Under the pieces are notes generated by a model, which was not told the origin of the DNA, did not search any database, and was given only the letters and a program-made list of their open reading frames with translations. Below, one piece after another: positions 37,732 to 52,772 of a stretch of DNA of 64,000 bases (position 1 is the stretch's first letter; each line of letters starts with the position of its first letter). This stretch comes from Luzula sylvatica. Lineage: Eukaryota; Streptophyta; Magnoliopsida; Poales; Juncaceae. The stretch lies in assembly GCA_946800325.1 (NCBI GenBank), contig OX326961.1:45719415-45783414 (forward strand), given 5' to 3'. Position numbers and translations under genes: made by a program.

Positions 37732-39527
37732 CCAAAGCAAATAGTAATTTATTTCATAAACTAAGTTAGATTTCGTTTGACTGACAAAACATCATGTACC
37801 ACGTACCCTTTCATTATGAAAGTTTCATATGTTCATAGTTATGACTAAAAATACAAATGTCAAATTAGAACAAATCAAACATAATTCACTTGTTTTTATT
37901 TGCTAGACCAAAATGTGAGGAAGACCCTTAGTTTTCTTAGAAGACAAGCTTTCTTTCTTTTCTTCACCGAAATAACACAATGTGTTAAACATTAAACTCG
38001 AACAATTAGTCAATTACCATCAACTAAATACTCTTTTATCCAACCTTAAAGCACACACTTCAATATAACAAAAGACACAACAACCATTCAAAACCAAAAA
38101 CAAGAAAACGAGTTGATATCAAAAATTTACTCATACTCATGTAACTCAAAATTAATTTGGCACTTTTCTAAAATTTAGTTGTACAAATATGCTTTAAAGT
38201 ATTATTTTTTGGAACATTTTCAAAACAACCCTAACTTGTATGAATATATCAAAATCATTCACTTTTGAGATTTCTTCAAAAACTCCTTATAAGACAACAT
38301 ATTATGTTTTATTTTATTTTATTTTATTATGGAGTTAAACTTAATTATTCCGTTCAGTTAATATTTTTTTTATCAAAATACCCCCCAAAATATTTTCTTT
38401 TTAATCTCTTTTATTGTATTCAATAATATTTTCTCATAGATAAATATTTTCAACTTAATAATAGTTTGATAATATTTCATGATACTATGTTATGATGCAT
38501 AATTTTATTTATGATATTAAATTATAGTAAAATTATTTTTCATATTATATGTAAATCATAATTTTATTGAGCATAAGGTATCTTTATTGATTTTTTATTG
38601 ATTTTTATTTCATGAAAAATATTGTTTTCATATTTTTATTTATTTATAGTTCATAAGTTTTTCAATATTATATTCAAAATAAATTTAAAAATATCGCTCA
38701 ATTAAACTAACGAAATAAAACACTGCTCAATTCAAAATAACAAATAAATGTGAAAATAGTATATTACATGAAATATAGATAAATAAAAATAAATATTTAA
38801 AATAAGAAATGATATTTTATGGAGGACAAAATTTTGATTTAAATAAATTACAACTTTTTTTTTTTTGCTATACTATATTATTATGAAAAAAAATAGTGTG
38901 TCGCGACATTATATAAAAATATATGAATTGAATATATTACGTTGCTATAATATATTATGTTGAAAATATTATTTTTACTTGTTTATTTATTATTTTCAAT
39001 TGAATAAGAGAAAAATAAAATGTTGGTAAAAAGATATTATATTAGATGGAATAGTTGAGTTTAACCCATGGCAACAGTGATATAAACAATAAGTTGGTTT
39101 TTGGTAATATAATAAAAATTAGGGTTTGTTTTGAAAAATTTCCTTTCTTTTTTTGTATATTAATTAGAAACAGTACATGTCAGCGAGGTAGACCAATGGG
39201 CAACATCACATATGCAGCCCTGGCCCCGCACGATATTGAAAGAGCCACGGCTCATCTGATTGATGAACGAGTCAATTTAGGGATTAGTTGAAACTAGAAA
39301 GACTTCGTCATGGATTATTAATCAGGCAAAAAATTATTCACAAAACCTAGGTTATTATATGAACCTCTAATAGATCTTTTCTACCTAATATTTTGACAAT
39401 GTTGTGCATGCCTTACCAAGTCAAGCCATGATTTACGCGCATTCACTAGTGTACAATTAATTCACACATATAATAATACGTATATAATTATCAGACATGA
39501 ATCATGATATCTTAACTAAACATGCCA
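37732..39527. other. AT-rich region upstream of peroxidase B
   Basis: About 1.8 kb of AT-rich sequence with TTTTA runs and no coding signature. A small frame at 39055-39291 has no support. The last 200 bp should contain the peroxidase B promoter. Confidence 0.45.
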
Positions 39528-39537
39528 TCTATATAAA
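39528..39537 (+). promoter_or_regulatory. TATA box of peroxidase B
   Basis: TCTATATAAA, about 104 bp upstream of the ATG at 39641; good fit to a plant TATA box with a CT-rich leader after it. Confidence 0.65.
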
Positions 39538-39640
39538 CCCCTCTTAATCCCTTGATTTCTTCATCAAACTAAATTTTCTCCTCTTAACCCCTCTTACAAA
39601 AAGCAAGAAATATCAAACTAAGTTTTCTCCTCTCTCACAC

Positions 39641-40848
<1,208 letters not shown>

Positions 40849-41505
40849 TTTGATCACTGTTTATCATCATCATTCATACATGGTTTACTTGTTTGATTGT
40901 TGGCTTTGTTTGTGTTCTGTAATTTGTTATTTCTAGCTAGTTTTAATCAATTGTTTGTCTTTGGAGCCAACGGTTAATTGTATCTACCTTAGTTCAATGT
41001 AACTTGTTTAAAGAAATTCAGCGTAATAAATTCCAGGTAATTGAGTAATAAAACTTCAATGCAGTTTTAGCATATTGTCGTTGCCTATCTCAGAAAGTAA
41101 CGAAGTATAGCCGAGAGAGAAAACGGTGAAAATCTCAAATTTGCCAGCTTCTCTACCAAACTGGTATATGCTTAGTATATAAATTATTAGAAGAAAAATA
41201 GGAACAAAATAAAAGAACTTAAACCAATTATTGCTTAGTTAGCTTGACCTACAATTTTATTTTTTAAATAATATAGTAGGCTCAAAGTCATACTTCTATT
41301 TTGCGTTAATAAAGAATTATACAATCCTAAAAAGGTTTGAAGATTTCTATTACAAATAAAAACACCCCATAATAACTGAAATTAATCCTTAATGGAATTT
41401 TCTAGGATTTATGTTTCCTCCATTCATACGAACTTCAGAAATTAAAAACCCCTGACTATTAGAAGCTGTAAAAACAAGGAAAGACTCAAACAATCTTCTT
41501 ATACC
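40849..41505. other. 3' region of peroxidase B and spacer
   Basis: Contains the 3' untranslated region with TAATAAATT (41024) and TAATAAAAC (41046), possible poly(A) signals. Beyond about 41100 nothing is recognisable. Confidence 0.5.
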
Positions 41506-41869
41506 CTATGTTAAAATCACAACACTAACTTGGCCCAACCCAAAAATAAGATTTTTTTAGAGACATGCTCAAAATATCTTGTCTCATAAAAATATCTAGC
41601 ACTAGAATATAGGTAGCTCTAGAGAATTCCACACAAATATCTTGTGTCTAGAGTTCTCCAATCTCTAGTATAAATATGTGGTCTTAATCCTCATTTTGTA
41701 TCAAGCCACAAAAACAAAGAGTCATCTCAAATAAAGAGTATATAGCGAGATTCTAATAGTTAGTTGGAGGTTTGATATTTGAGTAGTAGAGAAATATTGT
41801 AAGAATATTTGAATGTTTAATAAAATTATTGTTATAATTTCGCTTCTCTACTCAACACCCTACAATAGG
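41506..41869 (+). repeat. Possible solo LTR
   Basis: Starts TGTTAAAATCACAAC and ends CAACACCCTACA, with a TATA box (TAGTATAAATATGTGG, about 41668) and an AATAAA-like signal near 41818: the layout of a small LTR. No target-site duplication found, so this is tentative. Confidence 0.35.
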
Positions 41870-41870
41870 T

Positions 41871-41871
<1 letters not shown>

Positions 41872-41911
<40 letters not shown>
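41872..41911 (+). repeat. (TAA)n microsatellite
   Basis: About 13 TAA units. The MULE-type element at 41912 is inserted in it; the run continues at 43436-43464. Confidence 0.9.
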
Positions 41912-43013
41912 GGGATAATTTCTGGTATGTCCCTACAAAACTCTTAAATATCAAATTTGTCCCTATAAAATTGTTAATATCAAATATAACCCTCTAAAAC
42001 TGAACGTTTATCAAATTTACCCGAAATTAACTTTTCTGTATGATTTAACAGAAAAAAATACCAAATTACCATTTTACCCTCTGACATTCTTTCCCTCTCA
42101 CTTATTAACCCAGCTAATTTTGCTCTGTTTTCTTTACCCATTAGCCTTCTCACTCACATCGAAAGAAGAACTCCCTAAAATCTTGTTTGTACCGGCCTAC
42201 ACTTTCTCGAGAGAAATTACTAGGCTTGTTTTCTCTGCTTCACTCGCCCCTATCTCCCTCTCTCTCTCTTCTTACATCTCGCATCTAGTTCAGCCAAACT
42301 GGTACCCTTGATCTCATATTTTTTTTATCTTAAATTTCCTAAATTTATACTTTGCTAAACAATTTCAAATTGAGTTTATTCTGACAAAGAAGAATTCAAT
42401 AAATTTGTTCTTTTGCTCAATAGGAAAGAAAGCATAGACCCTTCGACCAAAATCAGGTCCCTTTGCTCTTGCCCATCCTTTTGATTTGTTACCAAAAGCC
42501 CCCTAAGTTCACCAAAACGTCTTCGCTTATTTCAGACGATACGAATTGAGAAAACGAGAATATGAAAGGTGAGGAGATATCTCTTAAAGGAAGAATGTAT
42601 GATTTTTGTAATTTAGTAGGATTTGGGATGTGTTTTTGAATGAATCCCTCGAGCAAATAACATCCTATTAGTATAATTCACGTCCGTGCAAACAACATTG
42701 ATTCCATCTAATACAATTAATTGTATTATTGCAAATATCGTGATATTTTTTTATCCTTCTCCTTCATTTCTAATTTTGCATTCAAAATACTAGTTGGGTC
42801 TCATATTAAGCTTACTATGTTAACATTGGTACCATAACTCGTATTTAGATTTGGAAAAGAAGAAAAAATGTTGACATGGAAGTAAAAAGACAAAAAAAAT
42901 AAAATTGCCAAGAATTGTCAAGAAAGTTACAAAGAGAAAAGCAAAAAAATTAGCCCAACTCTGATGAAACAGACACGAAGATAATCATGCAACTTAGATA
43001 GCGAAAATTGTGA

Positions 43014-43061
<48 letters not shown>

Positions 43062-43435
43062 CAAGAAATAAGAAAGCTCTCTTGTAGAAGGGGACTAGAA
43101 AAATTAATGTATCGCACAAATGGGCATCAAGCTTTAGCTTTTGAACTTGACAAGAAAGAAGGAAGAAAAGTATGAGTAGGAAGGGTATTTGTGTCATTTG
43201 TATTTATATGTATTGTTATAGTTGCAGTTTAAAATGTTAAATCATTGTTAATTTTGAATGATTTTGATAAATTTGATATTTTATATGTTTTACATGGATG
43301 TATTTGATAGGTTTTAAATTTTAGAAGGTTAAATTTGATAGATTTATAGTTTTGAAAGGATAAATTTGATATTGACAACTTTAGATGGACATTTGATATT
43401 TTTTATTTTTAAAGAGACATACAAGAAATTATCCC
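41912..43435. mobile_element. Non-autonomous MULE-type element in a (TAA)n tract
   Basis: Inverted ends: GGGATAATTTCTGGTATGTC at the left and, on the other strand, GGGATAATTTCTTGTATGTC at the right. Similarity continues for about 100 bp (AATATCAAATTTGTCC-type words). The flanking 9 bp TAATAATAA is duplicated but lies in a microsatellite, so it is weak proof. No transposase. Contains a (GA)n run at 43018-43060. Confidence 0.7.
43018..43060 (+). repeat. (GA)n microsatellite
   Basis: About 21 GA units inside the MULE-type element. Confidence 0.95.
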
Positions 43436-43673
43436 TAATAATAATAATAATAATAATAATAATAAGAAACCAGGTCTAAAGCATTCGAAAATTTCAAACT
43501 GTAGGTCACATCTAGGTTTCTTAGAAAACTTCTCTTGTAATTTTATTATTTTTCCTTCTTATTTTCATTTGCTGGTGTGGTCTTCATGAAATTCATATTC
43601 ATATATGATTTAAATATATGTTTTAGGTAGAACAACTTCCGCAATTTCAGTTCGTGTCGGGGCGTTATAAAAA

Positions 43674-44092
43674 GGGGCAATTTCTCTTGTGTCCCTACAA
43701 AATTCATAAATAACATATTTATCCCTCTTAAATTAAAAATATCAAATATGTCCCTACTAAATCATGTTAATATCAAATTTATCCAAAATTTACAATTTAG
43801 TTAAATTTAACAGAATTTTTTTAACAATGGACTAATTTACCCCTCAACTAATCCTCAATCCAATAACATAATTGAAACCCGAAACCCAATAACATCAAAC
43901 CCTAAACCCAATAACATTAAACTGGTTACTATACCAGTGAACTCTTAATTAAACCATGGTCTTTATCTCCCACGATCTCCATTCTTCTCTCTTTATACGA
44001 AGCTCTTGAGGCAATCTGGATCAGGTGAAGATGGTAGTTCGACGAGGTGTTCTAGAGAGGCAGAAGAAAGAAGCCGCTCGAAACCCTAGCCA
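43674..44092 (+). repeat. Left TIR of the MULE
   Basis: 419 bp, inverted copy of 44807-45226. Confidence 0.93.
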
Positions 44093-44806
44093 AGCGAGCA
44101 TCTTGTTCTGTGCATGCATGCGGTGCCGGTTCCATAATTAGCTTCACTCTACACCTAAAAGGCTAAAATCACATAAAAGATATTACATATTAGAAAATAT
44201 TTTTTGATTTTTTCAGTGAAGTCCATAAAAAAGAAAGAATATGACATGTAACTAATTGATTTTGGATTTCCATGTGAATAATTTTGTGAGAAGGGAATAA
44301 TTTGGAATTAATGTACAATGTTAGCATGATTCATATCCCTTCCATTAGATTAATTATTTTCTAGACTATAATGAAATAATTATATTACAATTGATTGAAA
44401 TAACTATGAAAATTGGCAATTCATACTCATATCAAGCTTTCGTGCGTAAATAAATATGAATATGAAAATTATAAATATGAAAATCGGAAATTTCACGTAG
44501 AAAAAAAATACCTAATAACCAGTTGAAAACCCTTAATTCACTTAAAAACACAGAATTCGGTTACGAAAATACTAATTTCAGTTAAAAATCATAATTATTT
44601 AGCCATAAAATAATCATAATTAATTATGGTAGAAAGAAGAATCAATTCATGAATAAATTGACTTACTTGATGAAGACATTGCCTGTCCCTTGGGGGCAAT
44701 TTGATGAAGGAAGTGAAGATTAATTCAATTCGATTCTTGGCCGACATTTCTTGAGTTTAGGGTTTTGAGAGTTTCTTCTTGGTTGGGGTTCGGTGGTGCG
44801 ATCTGG

Positions 44807-45226
44807 TGGCTAGGGTTTCGAGCGGCTTCTTTCTTCTGCCTCTCTAGAACACCTCACCGAACTACCATCTTTACCAGATTCAGATTGCCTCAAGAGCTTC
44901 GTATAAAGAGAGAAGAATAGAGATCGGGAGGAGATAAAGACCATGGTTTAATTAAGAGTTCACTGGTATAGTAACCAGTTTAATGTTATTGGGTTTAGGA
45001 TTTGATGTTATTGGGTTTCGGGTTTCAATTGTGTTATTGGATTGAGGATTAGTTGAGGGGTAAATTAGTCCGTTGTTAAAAAAAATATGTTAAATTTAAT
45101 CAAATTGTAGATTTTGGATAAATTTGATATTAACATGATTTAGTAAGGATATATTTGATATTTTTAATTTAAGAGGGATAAATATGTTATTTACGAGTTT
45201 AGTAGGGATACAAAAGTAATTGCCCC
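44807..45226 (-). repeat. Right TIR of the MULE
   Basis: 420 bp, inverted copy of 43674-44092. Confidence 0.93.
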
Positions 45227-45235
45227 TTATAAAAA

Positions 45236-45786
45236 TAAGGGAAAACAATTTGCATGTGTAATAAGATTATGTTTTTTCTTTAAGGAGGATAGGCCAGGAC
45301 CTAATCCTCTGTGTAGTGTGTATTCCAAAAATCAAAAGTTTGTTACGAGGATCTACATGGAAAAAATACAATTACAAATTACATTGCCAATAAAAATCAG
45401 TGTCCTAGCAGATCACAGGAACCACCCAACACTAGCGTAGTGGGATGGTATTGGGCTGCCTCACATGCCACCCGGGCATTCGAAATTTTGGACACATGTC
45501 ACGTTCTCATGCACGGTTGGCTACAAAAATACAAATTACATTGCTCATTATTATCGATCGTTACACGGTTGGCTACAAAAATAATAAAACATAAAATAAA
45601 AAAATTGGACACATGTCACGTTCTCATGCATTCGAAATTTTGTAATACTATAGTATAAATAATATATTTATAATTATTTCGTAAAAAAATGATATCACGG
45701 TGAATCGAACTCGGGTCGTCACTAAACAACCCATCAATTCAAATCATCATGCGAAAACTTCAGATTTGATTATATTTATTTTTGCG
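45236..45786. other. Spacer with short duplications
   Basis: Contains two copies of GGACACATGTCACGTTCTCA (45490 and 45607) and of CACGGTTGGCTACAAAAATA (about 45512 and 45565). No gene. Confidence 0.5.
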
Positions 45787-46168
45787 GATATAAATACTTA
45801 TTGCTTATAAATTGTTGGTCGCCATGACTGAAACTCGTGTCGTCAATGCAATACCCAACAGTTCGAACCATCCGGCCTAAACTTGAGATGTGAATTATTA
45901 TTAAATATTAAGTATATGTATTTTTTATTGGCGGACATGTGTCACTAATAGAGAGATTTCATTAAACATTAAAGTATGTAATAAATACTTATTGCTTATA
46001 AATTGTTGGTCGCCGTGACTTAAACTCGTGTCGTCAATGCAATACCCAACAGTTCGAACCATCCGGCCTAAACTTGAGATGTGAATTATTATTAAATATT
46101 AAGTATATGTATTTTTTATTGGTGGACATGTGTCACTAATAGAGAGATTTCATTAAACTTTAAAGTAT
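45787..46168 (+). repeat. Two tandem copies of a 191-bp unit
   Basis: TTGCTTATAAATTGTTGGTC occurs at 45801 and 45992, and the copies are nearly identical through AACAGTTCGAACCATCCGGC and GTGTCACTAATAGAGAG. Recent duplication. Confidence 0.85.
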
Positions 46169-46254
46169 ATAATAATAATAATAATTATTAATTATGCAAA
46201 ATTTTAGTATAAATAAATATTATGAAAATTTATTTAATATAATATATATTTAAT

Positions 46255-46720
46255 ATTAAAAAATACAAAATCGGTATACCACTGATATGGTCCGATATAA
46301 ATCCGATATATCGGTCATATCGTTTAATTATCGGTCGCCGATCGATTTGTAAGCGATATGCGATATCTATAATATTTCTTATAGGTTTAGCAATTTATTT
46401 ACACACTACACGTGTGGGTACACGTTTGGGTATGCATATGGGTTGGACTTTTGTTTTTTTCTTTTTGATTTGGGCTGAGCCATATATTTAATATAAAAAA
46501 AAATACAAAACCGGTAGACTACTGGTATGGTCCGATATTAATCCGATATATTGATCGTATTGCTTATTGGTCGCCGATCGATATGTAAGCGATATGTCAT
46601 ATCAATAACATTGTTTATAGCTTTAGCAATTTATTTACACACTACATGTGTAGGTACACGTTTGGGTATGCGCGTTGGTTGAATTTTTTTTTTCTTCTTT
46701 ACGGTTTCGGTTGGGCTTTT
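46255..46720 (+). repeat. Two diverged tandem copies of a ~240-bp unit
   Basis: AAATACAAAATCGGTA at 46261 and AAATACAAAACCGGTA at 46501. Both continue with TATGGTCCGATAT, GGTCGCCGATCGAT and TTTACACACTACA.GTG. The CGATAT/ATATCG words resemble subterminal repeats of a DNA transposon. Confidence 0.7.
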
Positions 46721-47423
46721 TTTTTTTCGTTGCCACGTGTCAACATTACATCCATCTCATTAAAGTTTAATATATAGTATATATTCCATCTAAATTTATT
46801 TTTCATCTAAATTTATATTAAAGTTTAATATATAGTATATATTCCATCTAAATTTATTTTTCATGTCATACAGGGGATAAAAGAATTCAATTATTTTAGG
46901 GGGACTACAAATAGTATCTAAATAGTCATGACGGTTTTGATGTCATTCTGAATTCTTCTGGGAGTGAATATTCAGTAAAAGTTTGGGAGTTTTGAGAATT
47001 TCACAAAAAAATTAACCCCAAATCAGAAATTTCCTTCAGCTACTTACCTGCATTTGATGTTCTTTCATGCAACTAATAATACATGTTGCTTAACTTGCAC
47101 TCGCCCTCCGTAAGAAACTCTTACCTACAGTCAGATAATTAGTAAAAAGTGCAAACTAGAACCTTCCATTAAATTGATCATTAAAGATTACTAATGAAGA
47201 TCTCTACTTTTTGGTACCCATGAAGAAAACCACTCTTACCAACAAGCCTAATCTCCTTGTTAAATTTATACTTTTCAGTAGGTTAATAGATTTTAGCAAA
47301 TTAATAGAAGTTGGTGCATGAACAAAATCCAATTGGCCAATCATCAATTTCATTATATATGCTACTCAACTCTATCTTTCTCTATCTATCAACTTAATCA
47401 AAGCACTTCAATTACTCTCCAAA
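46721..47423. other. Upstream region of peroxidase C
   Basis: Contains a 55-bp direct duplication (ATTCCATCTAAATTTATTTT, 46784 and 46840). A TATA-like CATTATATAT (47351-47360) lies about 65-70 bp before the ATG at 47424. No other gene. Confidence 0.5.
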
Positions 47424-48574
<1,151 letters not shown>

Positions 48575-50175
48575 ATTAATCGTTTGGTGGATGGAAAAAT
48601 AGGTGAAAGTTTATTTGATTTATTGATGTGTTTTTTCCAAAGTTGTGGTTGTATAGCAATTTTGGCAAGGGGATTTCTTGTTCGACTCTGCTTTCACCTA
48701 GATATAATACAAGAATATTTTATTTTTTTTCTCTCATTTCCTCCACATTTTCATGATGTCATCATCATTCACAATTAATTTATCATTAATAAATTAATTA
48801 ACAACTAATTCATAGTTATTAAAAATTTAATATGTAATTAAGATCGTTATAGATTAAAGATTAATTAGAAATATTCAATTATTAATAAATATGAATTAAC
48901 CGTTAATTGAGAGAGATAATTAAAGATTAATTGTTTTGGAATTTGTATCATGATTTTGTGAGGGAAAATGAGGAGATACGGTAGAAGGTCTCTATAATAT
49001 ATTGCGTCTGGAGAAGATAACAACCGATAGAAAAGTTCAATAGAAATAGGGAAATTATAGATTTTGGTGGGTTGACTGTGATGTGTGACTGGTTCAGATA
49101 TCTTAATATTCTTATTCTTATAATAGTACTATTATCTGTTATAATAATAATAATTGACATGATAGCATTATCCAATTGATTTGGTGGATTTTAACATATA
49201 TGTATTTACGAAATACATAGATTTGGTTATGCATGTACATGCTAGTTATTCTATTAGTCAGGATTTCAATATCATGTATACAAAAAATTATTGTTTAACT
49301 TTTATTATTGAAATTCATGAATTATGAATTAGTTATAAATTAATTCATAATTTATTAAACATCTCATTCCAATGAGTTACAATCTTTAAAATAATAAAAT
49401 ACTAATTAAATATAGAAAAAATAAATTAAAATTAGAGAAAGATTTGCGAATAGAAAAAGCAAATATGAAGAGAAAGAGTTTGTAGATGCTCCATCCAGGG
49501 AAAGCAACCATCTGTTTGGCTGAAATGGAATTTCTTCTTTCATCCATTTTGAAAAGACAATCGTTCTCTTAGGTATCCCCTAGAAAGTCTCAACTCTAAA
49601 AGCCGGCGCACAACGAGAAAAGTGCGTTTCCTAGAGAAAGATCCTAAACCTATCTTTGAGTAGTTTCATGGTAGGCAAGAACTTCTTAATGCATCTCCAA
49701 AGATAATCATATGATTCGGGGTGGCTTTGTTGAGCTCCTGCACCCATCTCAGGTGAGCGTATACCAAATTTCTGAATGTCTTAATGGGTTCTCTCCTACC
49801 AAATTTGTAAGGGGGCAAAAATAAAAAAATTCAAAATATGTGATTTGAGGATCTTGAATTGAAGACCTATCATCTCCTAAACATAAAATTTATCACTATA
49901 CTATTTTAATATTTGTAAAATATCAACAAATTTATTGTATTACTTTCGAAACGAACAAAATCACCTGAATTGTAAATTGCATGTGAGATATAAGAAAATT
50001 TATTATATCATAGGAGGCCGGGCCTCCCGCTCGTCCCTCCTAGATCCGTCAATGTCTGCAAGCATTGTAAATTACAAATTAAAAGAAGAATAAAATATTA
50101 ACCACATGAATTTTCAACGAAATACCTTTAAACTTCCGCCCAGATTATTATTATTATTATACATTTTGGACCTAT
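48575..50175. other. Spacer downstream of peroxidase C
   Basis: AT-rich to about 49480. At 49490-49800 the base composition changes and the minus strand gives short coding-like pieces (for example FKMDERRNSISAK) broken by stops. It may be a gene relic that I cannot identify. No target-site duplication around it. Confidence 0.35.
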
Positions 50176-50183
50176 CTTGGACC

Positions 50184-51077
50184 TAGGGGTGTACGTATAC
50201 CGGGTTGGACGGGTTCTTATCGAAATTATAACCCAACCCATTTAGAACGGGTTTCTATTTTTCCAACCCAACCCAACCCATGATACTTGTAAAAATTTCG
50301 AAACCCAACATAACCGGGTTGGGCGGGTTGGTCGGGTTAGCCGGGTTTTTTTTTGCCGATTATATGCTATATAGATATGTATTTGATTATTCATATGTAA
50401 CCAAAAAAATATTGAATAAAAACTATATTTTTGATTAAATCATCAAAATTATTTTAGCAAACACATGAATCACAATTGAAAAATAAAGTATAATTTAATT
50501 AAACCATATAATATAACAAACATCCAATTCGATGGTACCAATTGTACTTGATTCGTATAATATAACATTAATTAAGTAAATGGGAACTCTAAATTTATGT
50601 TCCGTGAAGAAGTTTTATGTTGTTGGGTTTATTTATTTCAACTTCATATACTTCCGGCGTGATGAAAATAAAAGAAATGATTTCATCATGTTATTGACTA
50701 TTGAGTTTTATTACGAACTTGTTGTTAGTAATTTAGTGGACTTGTGATTGTGTGTTAGTGGATTATTAATTGAAGTGAAGAAACAACTAAGTCTAGTTTA
50801 TGTTAAACTAATGTAGATGATAAATGTGATAATTAACTTTTTAAAATATTAGAGATATAAATAAAATTTTCATAATTAATTGAAAATTTGATAGTCTGTG
50901 GGTCGGGTTGGGTTAATCCGGGTTTTTAATTTCAAATCCACAACCCGACCCACAAAAACCGGGTCGGTCCGGGTCGGTCCGGGTCCTGACTAAATAATTT
51001 TGAAACCCGCAAAAACGGGTTGGTCCGGGTCGGATTGGGCGGGTTGGGCGGGTTGGAGAAATTTGTGTACACCCATA
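50184..51077. mobile_element. Non-autonomous hAT-type element, TSD CTTGGACC
   Basis: 894 bp between exact 8-bp duplications CTTGGACC (50176-50183; 51078-51085). Ends TAGGGGTGTAC and, inverted, TATGGGTGTAC. Both subterminal regions are dense in CGGGTTGG/CCAACCCG words (50200-50350 and 50895-51060), the usual hAT arrangement. No transposase. Confidence 0.93.
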
Positions 51078-51085
51078 CTTGGACC

Positions 51086-51813
51086 TTATTATCTTTTATG
51101 TTATAAGATATGAAAAACAGTCCGACTCAAAACCCTTTTTTTCAAAGGTAGTAGACAATTACTGCGAATTTCATTGAACATGTAAGAATTACATGTCCAA
51201 TACAAAATAAAAAATAAAAATTGCATATCACAAGTAAAGAGAAGAAGAAGAATTGTCGAAATATATGGCTATGGTTGTCATCCAATTATGTCGTCCAAGG
51301 CCGCGAAAGTACGCGAAAAAAAAGTTGTCGGCCGATACCTTGACAATCTTTAAGAGACTCGGTGTTGTCCCTTCGTCGTACCGCCAAGGCGCCAATAAAA
51401 GAAGAGGAAAAAAAAAGACTTCGATAGCCAATAAAAAGAGGAAATAGCACTTTCGTTGGAGAGGCCTCAGTCATGCAATTGAATAGAAGAGGAGGAGGTG
51501 GGGCCAGGGGAATCGGAGGGGAAGGGGGTCGAGGCAGGGAATCAGAGGGGAGGGGGTTGACGCAGGGGAGAAGAAGAGGGTCGAGACAGGGGAATTGGAG
51601 CTAAAGGAGGATTGGAGAAGAGGATAGAGTTTCGACATCATATCTCGACATGAGCTGGGAAATTTGAGAGGGCACCGCATTGAGAGTTAATTTTTGCGAG
51701 CCGCGCAAATTAAGATTTTGTTTCACGTTCACTATCATGAGAAAATAGAAAGAAAATACCATGAAAGAAGCCAGATGAAAAAGGAAAAGCGAGAATGAGC
51801 CGGAAAAAGATTA
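51086..51813. other. Spacer with a purine-rich G tract
   Basis: 51485-51615 is a purine-rich stretch with many G-runs (GGAGGAGGTGGGG, GGGGAAGGGGGT, GGGGAGGGGGTTG) and near-repeats of GAGGCAGGG/GAGACAGGG. It could form G-quadruplexes on the plus strand. Frames on either side have no recognisable motif. Confidence 0.5.
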
Positions 51814-51818
51814 GTATA

Positions 51819-52772
51819 TGAAGGAAATACAGTTTTTGATCAACCGTAAATAGTACATACAAAAACATATGAACGTGCGCGTTCGAGAAAACGGATGAAT
51901 GCACAATAAGATTGTGCAGATTTTGTCTCCGGTACATAGTCCGTCGTGACGGACCGTATGGTGCGTCACGACGGAGCTAGTGTGTACATCCTGCAATAGT
52001 TGTGGACTTGGCCGAATCTGAGTATACACAGTGGTCCGTCATGACGGACCATCTGGTGCGTTGTGACGAACATGTCCGTCGTGATGGACAGAGTGCCCGT
52101 CGTGAAGGAACCATGCACAGAATCTCGAGGAGCTATTTGACATTGGTCCGTCGTGACGGACCTTATGGTACGTCATGACGGACTATGGCCGGAATTTGTT
52201 TTTGACATGTTTTTGGTATACACGGGTTAGTATGTCCAATATGTGTATTTTGGGTGTTCTTATTCTATGTCATATAAACAGGATGGTTCTCTCTCATCAG
52301 GTTAGACAATTCATTTGAAATCATTCCATCAATAGTTGAGAGAGTGCGAAGAAAGAGAGAAAGAGAAAGAGGCATTGTTCTTGAATAGAGAATCAACGAG
52401 AATCAAGCAAGTTCGCCGGTGCTTCGTTTAGGCAGTTGCATCTTCGACCGAGAGACTACGACTCACGCTGGATACGGATAGATGAGTGTGCGCTTTGTGG
52501 CTCTTCGTTGTGACAAAACCGGAGACGTGATTGGAGTCGACGAAACGGTGGGAGACGTGTGGGCGTGGGATGCACGGCTAGTCACCAACGTGACATCGGA
52601 GAAAAGAAAGACGTAAGTGATCAACCCGTCGTGCATGATCAATTTCACGCCGGTAATCATCTATCCTTCTTTGCATCATGCCATCGGAAAGGTGGCGAGA
52701 TATCGGGTTTTGAGAACCGGACCGGGCCCTAATATCCGCTGCGCGGGTCCGGAATCGGATCGATTCCCAACA
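51819..52772 (+). mobile_element. Solo LTR with TGACG palindromes, TSD GTAT(A/C)
   Basis: 954 bp starting TGAAGGAAATACAG like Copia B and ending GATTCCCAACA. Flanks GTATA (51814-51818) and GTATC (52773-52777) agree at four of five bases. A palindrome cluster (51941-52192) precedes a TATA-like CATATAAACA (52271-52280). The sequence after the end (GTATCAGCATGAG) also loosely resembles a primer site, so a remnant of an internal region cannot be excluded. Confidence 0.8.
51941..52192 (+). promoter_or_regulatory. Palindrome pairs with a CGTGACG/CATGACG core
   Basis: Three clear pairs, each with centres 22 bp apart: GTCCGTCGTGACGGAC with TGCGTCACGACGG; GTCCGTCATGACGGAC with TGCGTTGTGACGAAC; GTCCGTCGTGACGGAC with TACGTCATGACGGAC. 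Further single copies at about 52068 and 52090. The TGACG half-site resembles bZIP/TGA targets. Confidence 0.7.

Larger units (their letters stand above)
43674..45226. mobile_element. Non-autonomous Mutator-like element with ~420-bp TIRs, TSD TTATAAAAA
   Basis: 1553 bp flanked by an exact 9-bp duplication TTATAAAAA (43665-43673; 45227-45235). The terminal inverted repeats, 43674-44092 and 44807-45226, pair almost completely. They run from GGGGCAATT at the ends to AAACCCTAGCCA at the inner edge, and include CCATGGTCTTTATCTCC and TTCTAGAGAGGCAGAAGAAA. The 714-bp interior has no transposase. The inner edges of the TIRs read like a plant 5' leader (CTAGGGTTTCGAGCGGC), which may be a captured gene piece. 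Confidence 0.95.
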
